A stretch of 6,760 bases of DNA from an uncultured Mycoplasmatota bacterium (GTDB taxonomy: Bacteria; Bacillota_I; Bacilli_A; RF39; UBA660): assembly GCA_948472605.1 (NCBI GenBank), contig CAOKUH010000080.1, forward strand, positions 1 to 6,760, read 5' to 3'. Both the position numbers and the translations under genes were made by a program. Each line of letters opens with the position of its first letter. Positions within the stretch are counted from its first letter, which is position 1. Of the stretch, positions 1-5,146 are shown piece after piece. The notes under the pieces are model-generated. The model did not search any database. It saw nothing but the letters and a program-made list of their open reading frames with translations, and had not been told where the DNA came from.

Positions 1-1
1 A

Positions 2-19
2 GAAATAGAGGTGTTTTAG
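2..19 (+). CDS. 3' end of an upstream gene (partial)
   Basis: Only the last five codons and a TAG stop (17-19) would be inside the window, reading E-I-E-V-F. This frame is preferred because its stop sits one base before the next start, which matches the tight packing of the other genes, and because it would contain the next gene's ribosome binding site. Another frame ends at a TAA at 28-30, so the choice is not certain. Nothing can be said about function. Confidence 0.3.
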   Translation, partial: EIEVF

Positions 20-394
20 ATGTCAAATAATATAGAAGAAGATATAAAAGAAATAACAGATTTAATAGATGTTGCTGAAATAGTTTTACCTAAGTATAGT
101 ACATCTAAGATAACATATAGAATATCAGAAAGTCAAAAGATAGCAATATCAAATATAATAAATCAACATAAAAAAGATAAAGAAGCTTTAAATCTACTAA
201 ATGGTATGAAAAAGAAATACAAAATAGCATTATTTATGATAATAAGAAATTCTTTAGTATTACCAAAAGGAAAACTATTAGGAAAAACGGATAAAGAAAT
301 AAACCAGATGAGCTATGAAACTTTGTGCGAAGTAATAACAATGACAGATTTTAAAATAGCTGAAAAAATGTATGAAGAGGGGAAAAGAAAATGA
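20..394 (+). CDS. Hypothetical phage protein, 124 aa
   Basis: I do not recognise this protein. The ATG at 20 is preceded by AGAGGTG (7-13) at good spacing. The product is soluble-looking, with an acidic N-terminus (about residues 1-20), a central lysine-rich helical part (about 45-75) containing a short hydrophobic run (IALFMIIRNSLVL, about 68-80), and a charged lysine-rich tail ending EEGKRK. No catalytic or metal-binding pattern is visible, and the hydrophobic run is too short and interrupted for a confident membrane span. Its stop overlaps the next start in an ATGA arrangement, so the two genes are translationally coupled. Its position among small genes upstream of the packaging module suggests an early phage function, but that is inference only. 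Confidence 0.8.
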   Translation: MSNNIEEDIKEITDLIDVAEIVLPKYSTSKITYRISESQKIAISNIINQHKKDKEALNLLNGMKKKYKIALFMIIRNSLVLPKGKLLGKTDKEINQMSYETLCEVITMTDFKIAEKMYEEGKRK

Positions 395-720
395 AATTAG
401 AAGAAGCTAAAAAGAAATTAAATTATTATAAACAATTGTTAATAGTTATGGATGAAACCGAAACGCCAAACGATTTTGAAGAAGCCATAGAAACAGTCTT
501 ACAAGCACTAGAAAATAGTATAAGTAAAGATAAAGTAAAAGAAAAATTAAATACAGTAAAAGATAGAATAGCTTATTTAAGAAAAGAAATAAATAAAACA
601 TTAAATGAAGAGGCAGGAACTGAAACAGAAATAGATATAAACGAGCAATATATTGAATGTTTAGAAATAGAGCTTGAAAGATTAGAAATAACAAAAAGAA
701 TTTTAGAAGAACTATTATAG
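391..720 (+). CDS. Charged coiled-coil phage protein, 109 aa
   Basis: This is a highly charged, almost wholly helical protein with no signal peptide or membrane span. Residues about 30-50 (AIETVLQALENSISKDKVKEKL) match a pattern I remember from many uncharacterised Clostridium phage proteins, in which an 'ETVL..LE' helix is followed by a serine or proline turn and a 'KDKV.EK' helix. The C-terminus ends in a leucine/glutamate heptad-like helix (LEIELERLEITKRILEELL). The function of the family is not known to me; a role in protein-protein contacts is plausible. It overlaps the preceding gene by four bases (ATGA), with the AG-rich stretch at 376-386 as ribosome binding site, and its TAG stop begins the strong AGGAGG used by the next gene. 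Confidence 0.85.
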   Translation: MKLEEAKKKLNYYKQLLIVMDETETPNDFEEAIETVLQALENSISKDKVKEKLNTVKDRIAYLRKEINKTLNEEAGTETEIDINEQYIECLEIELERLEITKRILEELL

Positions 721-730
721 GAGGAATAAT

Positions 731-1012
731 ATGAGTCAGAGCGAAATATTTAAACTAGCGAAAGTGTTTAATACAGATTATTTTAAAATAGGACAACTTA
801 TCAAAATAATAGTAAGAAGTTCTCAAGGAATGTATTTAGAAACAGATTACGGATTTATAAAATATATAAGTTTTAACAAAATTATATTTACATACATAGA
901 AATAAGTGGAGAACTAAAAGAAAAAACAATTACTCCAACTGATTTATGTCAAAACGAATTAGAAATAAATATTGAGATAGTTGCTGATAAAGCAAAAACA
1001 ATGGGAGGATAA
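731..1012 (+). CDS. Hypothetical phage protein, beta-rich, 93 aa
   Basis: I do not recognise this protein. The start is well supported by AGGAGG at 719-724, six bases before the ATG. After a short polar N-terminal helix (residues 1-15), the alternating pattern 'FKIGQLIKIIVRSSQGMYLE' followed by 'GFIKYISFNKIIFTYIEIS' suggests several beta strands, as in a small barrel or SH3-like fold; this is a guess from pattern alone. The C-terminal third is more acidic. No cysteines suited to metal binding and no membrane span are visible. The gene ends GGGAGGATAA, so its last codons supply the ribosome binding site (1003-1008) for the ATG at 1016. Confidence 0.8.
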   Translation: MSQSEIFKLAKVFNTDYFKIGQLIKIIVRSSQGMYLETDYGFIKYISFNKIIFTYIEISGELKEKTITPTDLCQNELEINIEIVADKAKTMGG

Positions 1013-1015
1013 GTG

Positions 1016-1117
1016 ATGTTAAAAATAACAGAATATAGAAATGTATTAGGAGAAGATGGAAAAAAGCATAAAAAGAGAAAAGATAGATTTAAAAGAACTA
1101 GAGAAATTTGGTTTTAA
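1016..1117 (+). CDS. 33-aa ORF, probable N-terminal part of the split gene that continues at 1056
   Basis: The ATG at 1016 has the best ribosome binding site in this area (GGGAGG at 1003-1008, seven bases before it), better than the one serving ATG 1056. The reading frame gives MLKITEYRNVLGEDGK and then a run of basic residues before a TAA at 1115-1117. It overlaps the next gene by 62 bases in another frame. If one A is removed from the A6 run at 1060-1065, the frame joins the downstream gene as ...LGEDGK-SIKREKIDLKEL..., giving a 117-residue protein. The simplest reading is that this is the true start of that gene and that the run gained a base through mutation, transcript slippage or sequencing error. 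A free-standing small peptide remains possible. Confidence 0.5.
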   Translation: MLKITEYRNVLGEDGKKHKKRKDRFKRTREIWF

Positions 1118-1370
1118 AGACGAAAGACATAGATATACATATGAAGCTTATCAAATTATTCATTTTTATAGACAGGGAAAGAAAAGAAAAAGGAAAAAGT
1201 TTACACAACGAGACACTATAAGCATATGTAAAGAAACTAGAGAAATAAGGTTTAATTATGACGTTAAAGACGCTGGAGGAGTATATGGAATTATGGGGAA
1301 TATTGATGAACTTAATGTATTATACGATTTAATCCGAGCAAATTTAGTAGAGAAAGTGAGTGATAGATAA
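1056..1370 (+). CDS. Hypothetical phage protein ('LKELEKFGF' type), 104 aa as it stands
   Basis: The N-terminal part (residues about 11-20, DLKELEKFGF) and the C-terminal part (about 84-100, ELNVLYDLIRANLVEKV) match a pattern I remember from small uncharacterised Clostridium phage proteins, in which an 'LK.LEKFGF' opening is followed by a tyrosine-rich beta region and a closing helix 'L.VLYDLI.A.LVEKV'. The middle is very basic (QGKKRKRKKF, about 40-49), which could contact nucleic acid; that is inference. The start is doubtful. ATG 1056 has only AGGAGA at 1048-1053 unusually close to it, whereas ATG 1016 in another frame has an excellent site. The TAA stop overlaps the next ATG by one base (TAATG). 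Confidence 0.75.
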   Translation: MEKSIKREKIDLKELEKFGFKDERHRYTYEAYQIIHFYRQGKKRKRKKFTQRDTISICKETREIRFNYDVKDAGGVYGIMGNIDELNVLYDLIRANLVEKVSDR

Positions 1371-1642
1371 TGCCAAAGCTAATAAAAAATTGGAAAGAAC
1401 TATCTCAAGTAAAACCAAATGATAAATATAAGCTAGTAATAGATGTAGACAGATGTAACGGGTGGATAAAGCCAATAAAAGAAATAGAAGAAACAGAAGA
1501 AGAATATTTTAAGCATCATTTTTATTTATCAACACATACATTTTATGGAAGTTCATATGAATATTATTCTAAAAAATTACAAGAATTTGGATTTGATATA
1601 GAGTTAGAAAATTGGGACAAGGAGAAGCGAAATGATATTTAA
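1370..1642 (+). CDS. Hypothetical phage protein ('IKNWKELS' type), 90 aa
   Basis: This resembles a family of uncharacterised Clostridium phage proteins that I recall by its pattern: an opening '(I/L)IKNWKEL', then 'YK..I.V..CNGWI.P', then 'YLSTHTFYG', and a closing '..FGFD.E..NWD'. All four blocks are present here, at about residues 4-11, 21-36, 53-60 and 73-83. The many aromatic residues and the conserved single Cys (C29) with Trp (W32) suggest a compact folded domain. Function is unknown to me. The start overlaps the previous stop (TAATG) and has no strong ribosome binding site of its own, so it probably depends on coupling. The end overlaps the next gene by 11 bases. Confidence 0.85.
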   Translation: MPKLIKNWKELSQVKPNDKYKLVIDVDRCNGWIKPIKEIEETEEEYFKHHFYLSTHTFYGSSYEYYSKKLQEFGFDIELENWDKEKRNDI

Positions 1643-1871
1643 TTTAATAATAATTTTAGCAACTATGTGCTTAATAACAATAATAATTATAGTAATAGAG
1701 GCATTCTATGAAGTAAGAAAAGAATTGAACTCAAGAACAATAACAGTAAAATCAAAAGAATGTTTGGTATGTAAAAATAGGCACACAATGAAATGTCCAA
1801 ATACGAGTTTATGTTATTGCACATTTGATAGACCATATTTTGAAGAGGATAAAGAAAGGAGTGATAAATAA
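1632..1871 (+). CDS. Membrane-anchored cysteine-rich phage protein, 79 aa
   Basis: Residues 2-24 form one strongly hydrophobic span (isoleucine and leucine rich) without a clear signal-peptidase site, so it is probably an uncleaved anchor. A short linker leads to a cysteine cluster at C44, C47, C55, C61 and C63, spaced C-x2-C-x7-C-x5-C-x-C, within 'CKNRHTMKCPNTSLCYCT', followed by 'DRPYFE'. This block matches a common soluble small phage protein I remember by 'CxxCKNRHTMKCPNSxxCY.T.DKPYF', thought to bind a metal because of its cysteines. Here the block is attached to a membrane span, probably leaving the cysteine domain in the cytoplasm given the positive residues after the helix. AAGGAG at 1619-1624 supports the start. 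Function unknown. Confidence 0.85.
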   Translation: MIFNLIIILATMCLITIIIIVIEAFYEVRKELNSRTITVKSKECLVCKNRHTMKCPNTSLCYCTFDRPYFEEDKERSDK

Positions 1872-2119
1872 TGTTTGCAGAAAGTTTAGCAAAGAAAAAA
1901 GAAGAATTATCAGAAGCAGATAAGATGTTTGAAGAACTAGATTTTCAAAAAAGTAAAGAATATTCAAATTGTTTTTGGTATGAACACAAAAAAACAAAAC
2001 TTAGAATAACTTTTTGGAAAGAAGAAAAAAGTATAGGAATAATGGGAGATATAACTATTCAAATACTACAAGCAATAAATAAGAAAGTAGAGGAGTTAGG
2101 GTGGAATGAGCAAGTGTAG
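1871..2119 (+). CDS. Hypothetical phage protein ('ADKMFEEL' type), 82 aa
   Basis: This belongs to a widespread but uncharacterised type of small Gram-positive phage protein. Its marks are 'ADKMFEEL.F.K' (residues about 16-27), a beta-rich centre in which 'YEHKKTKLRITFWKEEKSI' has alternating hydrophobic positions, and a closing helix 'I..LQAINKKVEELGW' (about 64-79). The fold is probably a small alpha-beta domain; its target is unknown to me. AAAGGAG at 1855-1861 gives a strong ribosome binding site, and the ATG overlaps the preceding stop by one base (TAATG). The C-terminus overlaps the next gene by 14 bases, suggesting coupled expression of the series. Confidence 0.85.
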   Translation: MFAESLAKKKEELSEADKMFEELDFQKSKEYSNCFWYEHKKTKLRITFWKEEKSIGIMGDITIQILQAINKKVEELGWNEQV

Positions 2120-2306
2120 TAAAAAGTGTAATAAAATAAAACAAAAAATTGATAGTATAAGTGGATTAGATGATGACTATGTTTACAATTTATTAAATAG
2201 ATTAGATATATTAGTTGATACAGTTATAGTCAATATTGAAATTTATGAAAAACAAAGTAAATTAAATGGAACTTGTTTTAAACAAAGGAGTGATTTAATT
2301 GAGTGA
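2106..2306 (+). CDS. Hypothetical phage protein, 66 aa
   Basis: I do not recognise this protein. It has a basic N-terminus with two cysteines (C4 and C8, in KCSKKC), a predicted helical body (about residues 23-52) with a hydrophobic-acidic face (NLLNRLDILVDTVIVNIEIY), and a third cysteine at 57. Two close cysteines plus one distant one are not enough to claim metal binding. The start lies inside the previous gene and has AGGGTGG (2098-2104) almost touching the ATG, a poor spacing, so translation probably relies on ribosomes finishing the upstream gene. The gene's last codons carry the AAAGGAG of the next gene. Its length, gapless frame and position support a real gene. Confidence 0.7.
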   Translation: MSKCSKKCNKIKQKIDSISGLDDDYVYNLLNRLDILVDTVIVNIEIYEKQSKLNGTCFKQRSDLIE

Positions 2307-2706
2307 AATAGAAATAGGAGAATATGTAAGAACTAATAAGGACAACATAGGAAAAGTTATTAGAATATTTGATGGTCATTGTACTGCTAAATATCATATT
2401 GAATTTCAAGGGAATGTAAAAGTAAAAAGACAATATTTATCAACAAAAACAATAGTAAAACACAGTAAAAACATAATAGATTTAACAACAAGAGATGATT
2501 ATGTGAATGGTAAAAAAGTTATAGATATATTAACAAACAAAATAAATGGAACGAAACTAATTATTGCTGGAGATTTAGATTATAAATGTAAGACAGCACA
2601 AGAGTATATTGAAACAGAAGGAATAAGCATATTAGGTAATGATGATATTAAATCAATAGTAACAAAAGAGCAATTTAAAAATATAGAGTATAAAGTAGGT
2701 GAGTAA
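2299..2706 (+). CDS. Hypothetical phage protein with SH3-like N-terminus, 135 aa
   Basis: Residues about 5-40 (GEYVRT...IGKVIRIFDGH...YHIEF) look like a small beta-barrel opening in which 'GEYVRT..G.I.KV' is typical. Further on, 'IVKHSKNIIDLTTRDDYVNGKKV' (about 51-73) and the closing 'IKSIVTKEQFKNIEYKVG' (about 117-134) match blocks I recall together in an uncharacterised Clostridium phage protein family. These proteins are long for this gene neighbourhood and seem to combine two beta domains. The start codon is TTG at 2299, chosen because AAAGGAG (2284-2290) sits eight bases before it and the reading continues as S-E-I-E-I-G. It overlaps the previous gene by eight bases. Function unknown. 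Confidence 0.85.
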   Translation: MSEIEIGEYVRTNKDNIGKVIRIFDGHCTAKYHIEFQGNVKVKRQYLSTKTIVKHSKNIIDLTTRDDYVNGKKVIDILTNKINGTKLIIAGDLDYKCKTAQEYIETEGISILGNDDIKSIVTKEQFKNIEYKVGE

Positions 2707-2707
2707 A

Positions 2708-2899
2708 ATGGCAAGAGAATTACATCATAGAAAAAAAGATAATACATATGCATTGTATTCAACAGTTTGTGATGGATATTTAACAGAATTTACAGATAAA
2801 GAAAGCATAAGAGACTTTTGGTTAGATGAACTAATAGAAGAAGCAAAGAGAAAAGTAGACAGATATATGGAAGAAATAGACAAAGAAGTAGGTGATTAA
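2708..2899 (+). CDS. Hypothetical phage protein ('MARELH.RK' type), 63 aa
   Basis: The opening M-A-R-E-L-H-H-R-K, the following 'YALYSTV.DGYLT.F' strand-turn-strand block and the acidic helical tail match a small uncharacterised phage protein type that I remember from Clostridium phages. The ATG at 2708 is chosen as start because AGGTGA (2697-2702) lies six bases before it; the GTG at 2699 in the same frame would leave no ribosome binding site. The helix from about residue 33 to the end is amphipathic and could form a dimer. The next gene starts directly after its TAA and uses its last codons (AGGTGA at 2890-2895) as ribosome binding site. Confidence 0.85.
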   Translation: MARELHHRKKDNTYALYSTVCDGYLTEFTDKESIRDFWLDELIEEAKRKVDRYMEEIDKEVGD

Positions 2900-3292
2900 A
2901 TGAGTGAAGAGGAAAAGGAAGCAATAAAAATTGTAAAAGAAATACCGTATAAACACAAAGATATATTTATGAGCGAAGATTTAGCAATAACAAAAGTATT
3001 AAGTATAATAGAAAAACAAAATAAAGAAATAAAGAGAGTAAAAGAAACACTAATAACAAAAACAGCAAAATTAATAAATGAAAGTTTAGATAGTGATAAA
3101 AAATATAATGAAGAATTAATAGTTTTAAATGAGCAATGGAAGTTAGAAATGGCAAATAAAAATAAAGAAATAGAAACACAGTCTAAAATGATAGATGAAT
3201 TAGTAAAATATATGGCAACTGGAAAATGTTATTATGGACCAGAAGAGGAAATAAGAGAAGTATTTGGAAAGAAGGTAGAAGAAAATGGATAA
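2900..3292 (+). CDS. Coiled-coil phage protein ('EEEKEAIKIVKE' type), 130 aa
   Basis: The opening 'SEEEKEAIKIVKEI' followed by a stretch ending 'VLSIIEKQNKEIKRVKE' (about residues 34-50) is a pattern found in many Gram-positive phage proteins of unknown function, usually a start helix, a small insert and a long 'LIEKQQKEIE.LK' coiled coil. Here the coiled coil seems to run from about residue 32 to 107, with a break near 55-65. The C-terminal 20 residues (GKCYYGPEEEIREVFGKK) form a separate polar end. It is soluble and probably oligomeric; the binding partner is unknown. AGGTGA at 2890-2895 supports the ATG. Its last codons overlap the small gene at 3285. Confidence 0.85.
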   Translation: MSEEEKEAIKIVKEIPYKHKDIFMSEDLAITKVLSIIEKQNKEIKRVKETLITKTAKLINESLDSDKKYNEELIVLNEQWKLEMANKNKEIETQSKMIDELVKYMATGKCYYGPEEEIREVFGKKVEENG

Positions 3293-3377
3293 ATGGGAAG
3301 CAATAGTAGCAATTATAATGGCATTATGTCTTACATCAATATTTTTAGCAATACTTATAGTGCCAATATTCTTATAA
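3285..3377 (+). CDS. Small single-span membrane protein, 30 aa
   Basis: This short gene is easily missed. The ATG at 3285 follows GAAGGT (3271-3276) at workable spacing and overlaps the previous gene by eight bases, the same arrangement as its neighbours. The product M-D-K-W-E-A is followed by 24 nearly continuous hydrophobic residues (IVAIIMALCLTSIFLAILIV and on), then P-I-F-L and a TAA at 3375-3377. It is therefore almost only a membrane helix with a short charged N-terminus. Small phage membrane peptides of this kind can act as lysis, superinfection or host-targeting factors, but nothing here identifies which. It is supported by spacing and composition rather than by recognised similarity. 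Confidence 0.65.
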   Translation: MDKWEAIVAIIMALCLTSIFLAILIVPIFL

Positions 3378-3413
3378 AAGAATAAAAACTAAAACAAAAT
3401 AAATACTAATCTT

Positions 3414-3614
3414 ATGAATGAAGAAGAAATATTAAAGTTATGGAAAAGTGGTTTAAATAAAAACCAAGTAGCAAAGATATATATGAGAGAGTACAATCAA
3501 AGAATAAAAGTAATAAGATTAGATATAAAACATAGACACGAAAAGTTTATGACATATTATGAAGCTTTAGCAAGAGTAGAGAGAATAATTTTGGAAGAGG
3601 TGAAAAAGAATTGA
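3414..3614 (+). CDS. Small helix-turn-helix-like phage protein, 66 aa
   Basis: The first part, 'EEILKLWKSGLNKNQVAKIYMREYNQ' (residues about 4-29), reads as a short helix-turn-helix of the kind 'I..m..SG.s...IAk.Y'. The second part (about 30-66) has 'IKVIRLDIKHRHEKFMTYYEALARVERIIL', a pattern I recall in a small protein common just before the packaging genes of Clostridium and Clostridioides phages. Its function has not been established to my knowledge; DNA binding is a reasonable guess from the helix-turn-helix look and the basic charge. The ATG at 3414 has no clear ribosome binding site upstream and the frame is closed by a TAA at 3390, so start efficiency may be low. It ends in a TTGA overlap with the next gene. 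Confidence 0.8.
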   Translation: MNEEEILKLWKSGLNKNQVAKIYMREYNQRIKVIRLDIKHRHEKFMTYYEALARVERIILEEVKKN

Positions 3615-3793
3615 AACAAATTTTATTTATGATTTTAGTTATATTATTAACTCCTGTATATATAACAATTGTTTTTTTAAAAAATGCGTCTGAATTAGTA
3701 CAATCATTACTAAAACCAATTATAGGTGGAATAAATCTATTAGTGCAAGATATGTTAAAATTTTGGAGCAAATTAGGAGGTTATGATGAATGA
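3611..3793 (+). CDS. Small membrane protein, 60 aa
   Basis: The TTG start at 3611 is chosen because AGAGGTGA (3596-3603) lies at good spacing, and the TTGA overlap couples it to the gene before. Residues 4-23 form a hydrophobic span (ILFMILVILLTPVYITIVFL) followed by K-N. The rest (about 27-55) is amphipathic, with 'LVQSLLKPIIGGINLLVQDMLKFW' possibly lying on the membrane surface or forming a second short span. It is unlike a classic holin because charged residues at the end are few and there is no clear dual start. I do not recognise the family. The last codons hold the AGGAGG (3775-3780) used by the gene at 3786. Confidence 0.75.
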   Translation: MKQILFMILVILLTPVYITIVFLKNASELVQSLLKPIIGGINLLVQDMLKFWSKLGGYDE

Positions 3794-3932
3794 AATGGAT
3801 AAAGAGATATTAAATAATTTTATTGATAAAAAAGAAGAGATATTAGAGTTTAATGAAATAAAAGCAATAGTAAAATTACTACTTGAAATTAATAACAAAT
3901 TAGAGAAACCAAAAATTTCGGTAATAAAGTAA
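3786..3932 (+). CDS. Small acidic helical phage protein, 48 aa
   Basis: This short gene is missed by usual length cut-offs. AGGAGG at 3775-3780 is a perfect ribosome binding site. Of the two adjacent ATG codons, the one at 3786 has the usual spacing (five bases) while the one at 3783 is too close. The product (MNEMDKEILNNFIDKKEEIL and on) is a charged helical peptide with a leucine-rich middle (AIVKLLLEINNKLE) suited to a coiled coil or dimer, ending KPKISVIK before TAA at 3930-3932. It overlaps the previous gene by eight bases and leaves a short gap before the next. I do not recognise it and cannot suggest a function. Confidence 0.75.
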   Translation: MNEMDKEILNNFIDKKEEILEFNEIKAIVKLLLEINNKLEKPKISVIK

Positions 3933-3947
3933 AAGAGGTACAAAAAT

Positions 3948-4424
3948 ATGAAAAAATGTAAATATGAAAATATTACAATAGAACAAGCAGAAAGAATAAT
4001 AGGGACAGGCTATATTACAGAATTAATATGTGATGCTGATAGCAGAACCGTAAATATTAATGAAGATGAATATTTAAAAGTAGAAGAGATAATAAAAGAA
4101 ACTATAAGTGATGTAAAAAGAACACTAGAACCTGTTATAAAAAGTCTATCAGATGCTTTTGGTACATTAGCAGAAACATCACGATCATTTGCAACTGCAT
4201 TGGTAGGAATAGCTGAAAGTATAGCTAGGAACTTAAGCAATAAAAAAATAACTAAGAGAAAATTTATAAAATTATTACAAAGCCAAGGAATACAACGAAA
4301 TGAAATAAACAAAATTATTAAAAATAACAAGGAACCATATACATTTTATAGGTATTACAATATAGTGATAAGTTATCAAAACAAAACAATAAACAATAAA
4401 AACGATAGAAATAATAATTTGTAA
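3948..4424 (+). CDS. Phage protein with C-terminal 'KLLQS.GIQRNEINKIIKNN' domain, 158 aa
   Basis: The C-terminal part (residues about 103-140) carries 'KKITKRKFIKLLQSQGIQRN' followed by 'EINKIIKNNKEPYTFYRYY', a well-conserved block in uncharacterised phage proteins of Gram-positive hosts that usually lie shortly before the late regulator and terminase genes. It looks like a small helical, possibly nucleic-acid-binding domain, given its basic charge. The middle (about 50-100) is a long amphipathic helix with small residues (SDAFGTLAETSRSFATALVGIAESIARNL) that could form a bundle or lie on a membrane. The N-terminal 45 residues are polar and contain two cysteines. The start uses AAGAGG (3933-3938). 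Function unknown; the placement beside the sigma-like gene is a recurring association from memory. Confidence 0.85.
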   Translation: MKKCKYENITIEQAERIIGTGYITELICDADSRTVNINEDEYLKVEEIIKETISDVKRTLEPVIKSLSDAFGTLAETSRSFATALVGIAESIARNLSNKKITKRKFIKLLQSQGIQRNEINKIIKNNKEPYTFYRYYNIVISYQNKTINNKNDRNNNL

Positions 4425-4515
4425 GGGAAAAATACTTAAAAATTATTTTTACATAGAAAAATCAGAAACGAACACGATAGAAAAATAAGAAGTGGAAAGA
4501 TAGGCGTATAAAGCA

Positions 4516-4680
4516 ATGCAGGTTTTAAAAATAATATTTATATTTTTAATGATGTTATATGCTATGTCAAAAATAACAGATGAGATAACTAATAGATATA
4601 CAAATAATAAAGATAAAATCATAAACTTAATTGAAATTATTATCAACATTGTATTGACTTTCTTTATTTATAAAGTTTAG
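4516..4680 (+). CDS. Small two-span membrane protein, 54 aa
   Basis: This gene fills most of the gap between 4424 and the sigma-like regulator. The product opens MQVLKIIFIFLMMLYAM (a hydrophobic span, about residues 3-17), has a polar loop with 'DEITNRYTNNKDK' (about 22-34), and closes with a second hydrophobic span 'IINLIEIIINIVLTFFIYK' (about 35-53). The TAG stop (4678-4680) overlaps the AGGAGG of the regulator gene, a tight arrangement that argues for a real gene. The start has only a weak site (AGGCG, 4502-4506), and a TAG at 4501-4503 closes the frame upstream. It could be a small hairpin membrane protein; its role is unknown. Confidence 0.7.
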   Translation: MQVLKIIFIFLMMLYAMSKITDEITNRYTNNKDKIINLIEIIINIVLTFFIYKV

Positions 4681-4691
4681 GAGGAGTGGTA

Positions 4692-5093
4692 ATGGAAAAG
4701 AGAAGTTTAAATAAATACTTAAATAAGAAAAAGGAATTAAGCACAACTAAAAAGATTTTAAAAAAATTAATAGAACAACCAAAAAAAGTTGCGGATTGTG
4801 TAAAGGATTATAAAACAGGACAACCTCATACAGTAAAAATAGAGGGATATGATGTTATTACTGGATACAAAATAAAAATGTATAAAGAAAAAGAGAAAAA
4901 GTTAGAACAAGAAATACCAATCCTATTAAAAGAACTAAATGAAATAATAGAAACAATAGAAGATCCTTTTGCAAAAGAAATTTTTGAATATAGATACATA
5001 ACAGATATGAGATTTGAAGAAATTGCAATGAAAACTAATAATACCTATGATAATGTTAGACAAACGTATTATAGAACGCTTAAAAAGTTGTAA
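4692..5093 (+). CDS. Phage late-gene regulator, sigma-70 region 4-like (ArpU/DUF1492-like), 133 aa
   Basis: This is the probable switch from early to late transcription. The N-terminal 30 residues are a lysine-rich coiled coil. Residues 33-54 (VADCVKDYKTGQPHTVKIEGYD) match the 'sDsV.gs...P...h.i.I.GyD' block typical of sigma-like phage regulators next to terminase genes. A second coiled coil (64-89) leads to a helix-turn-helix (about 93-133) in which 'IFEYRYITDMRFEEIAMKTN' followed by 'VRQTYYRTLKKL' resembles the region 4 end that binds -35 DNA. Such proteins are known to activate phage late operons. ATG 4692 is chosen over the in-frame GTG 4686 because AGGAGG (4679-4684) is seven bases before the ATG. 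TGTNACA repeats start inside its stop codon region. The exact family label is from memory. Confidence 0.8.
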   Translation: MEKRSLNKYLNKKKELSTTKKILKKLIEQPKKVADCVKDYKTGQPHTVKIEGYDVITGYKIKMYKEKEKKLEQEIPILLKELNEIIETIEDPFAKEIFEYRYITDMRFEEIAMKTNNTYDNVRQTYYRTLKKL

Positions 5094-5121
5094 CAAAATG
5101 TCACAAAAAATGTGATATAAT
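5089..5121 (+). promoter_or_regulatory. Candidate late promoter: three TGTNACA-type repeats plus TATAAT
   Basis: TGTAACA (5089-5095), TGTCACA (5099-5105) and TGTGATA (5111-5117) follow each other with starts 10 and 12 bases apart, about one helical turn. TCACA (5101-5105) and TGTGA (5111-5115) also form a perfect five-base inverted repeat around an A5 centre. A perfect TATAAT lies at 5116-5121, with no good TTGACA at 16-18 bases, which fits an activated promoter. The repeats begin at the end of the sigma-like regulator gene, so that protein is the natural candidate to bind them. Binding and activation are inference. Confidence 0.6.
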
Positions 5122-5146
5122 TATTATAGGTATAAATAGATATAGT

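Noticed and set aside
446..694. Open frame on the minus strand, with similar ones at 1809-1997, 2580-2762, 2967-3179, 3547-3771, 4010-4330, 4449-4649 and 6275-6493
   Set aside because: All lie opposite well-supported + strand genes, lack convincing ribosome binding sites, and have the Leu/Phe/Tyr-rich composition expected from the complement of A-rich coding DNA.
1060..1066. A-AAA-AAG heptamer in the 1016 frame, like the dnaX -1 frameshift signal
   Set aside because: A -1 shift here reads GCA and then TAA at once, so it would not extend the protein; joining the downstream frame needs a +1 change.
2699..2701. GTG as start of the gene ending at 2899
   Set aside because: It lies within the AGGTGA that serves ATG 2708, and no other ribosome binding site is near.
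4437..4451. Perfect 15-base palindrome of A and T in the gap before the gene at 4516
   Set aside because: It has no G-C pairs and only a one-base centre, so it cannot form a stable terminator hairpin, and such palindromes are expected by chance in AT-rich DNA.
4402..4484. Repeated ACGATAGAAA-like words at 4402 and 4474
   Set aside because: About ten bases, only two copies, mostly A-rich and not phased with any other signal; likely chance.
4654..4674. TTGACT and TATAAA resembling a promoter before the sigma-like gene
   Set aside because: The spacer is only nine bases, too short for a sigma-70-type promoter, and both lie inside the 3' end of the gene at 4516.
4686..4688. GTG as start of the sigma-like regulator
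   Set aside because: It lies one base after AGGAGG, too close for initiation; ATG 4692 has correct spacing.
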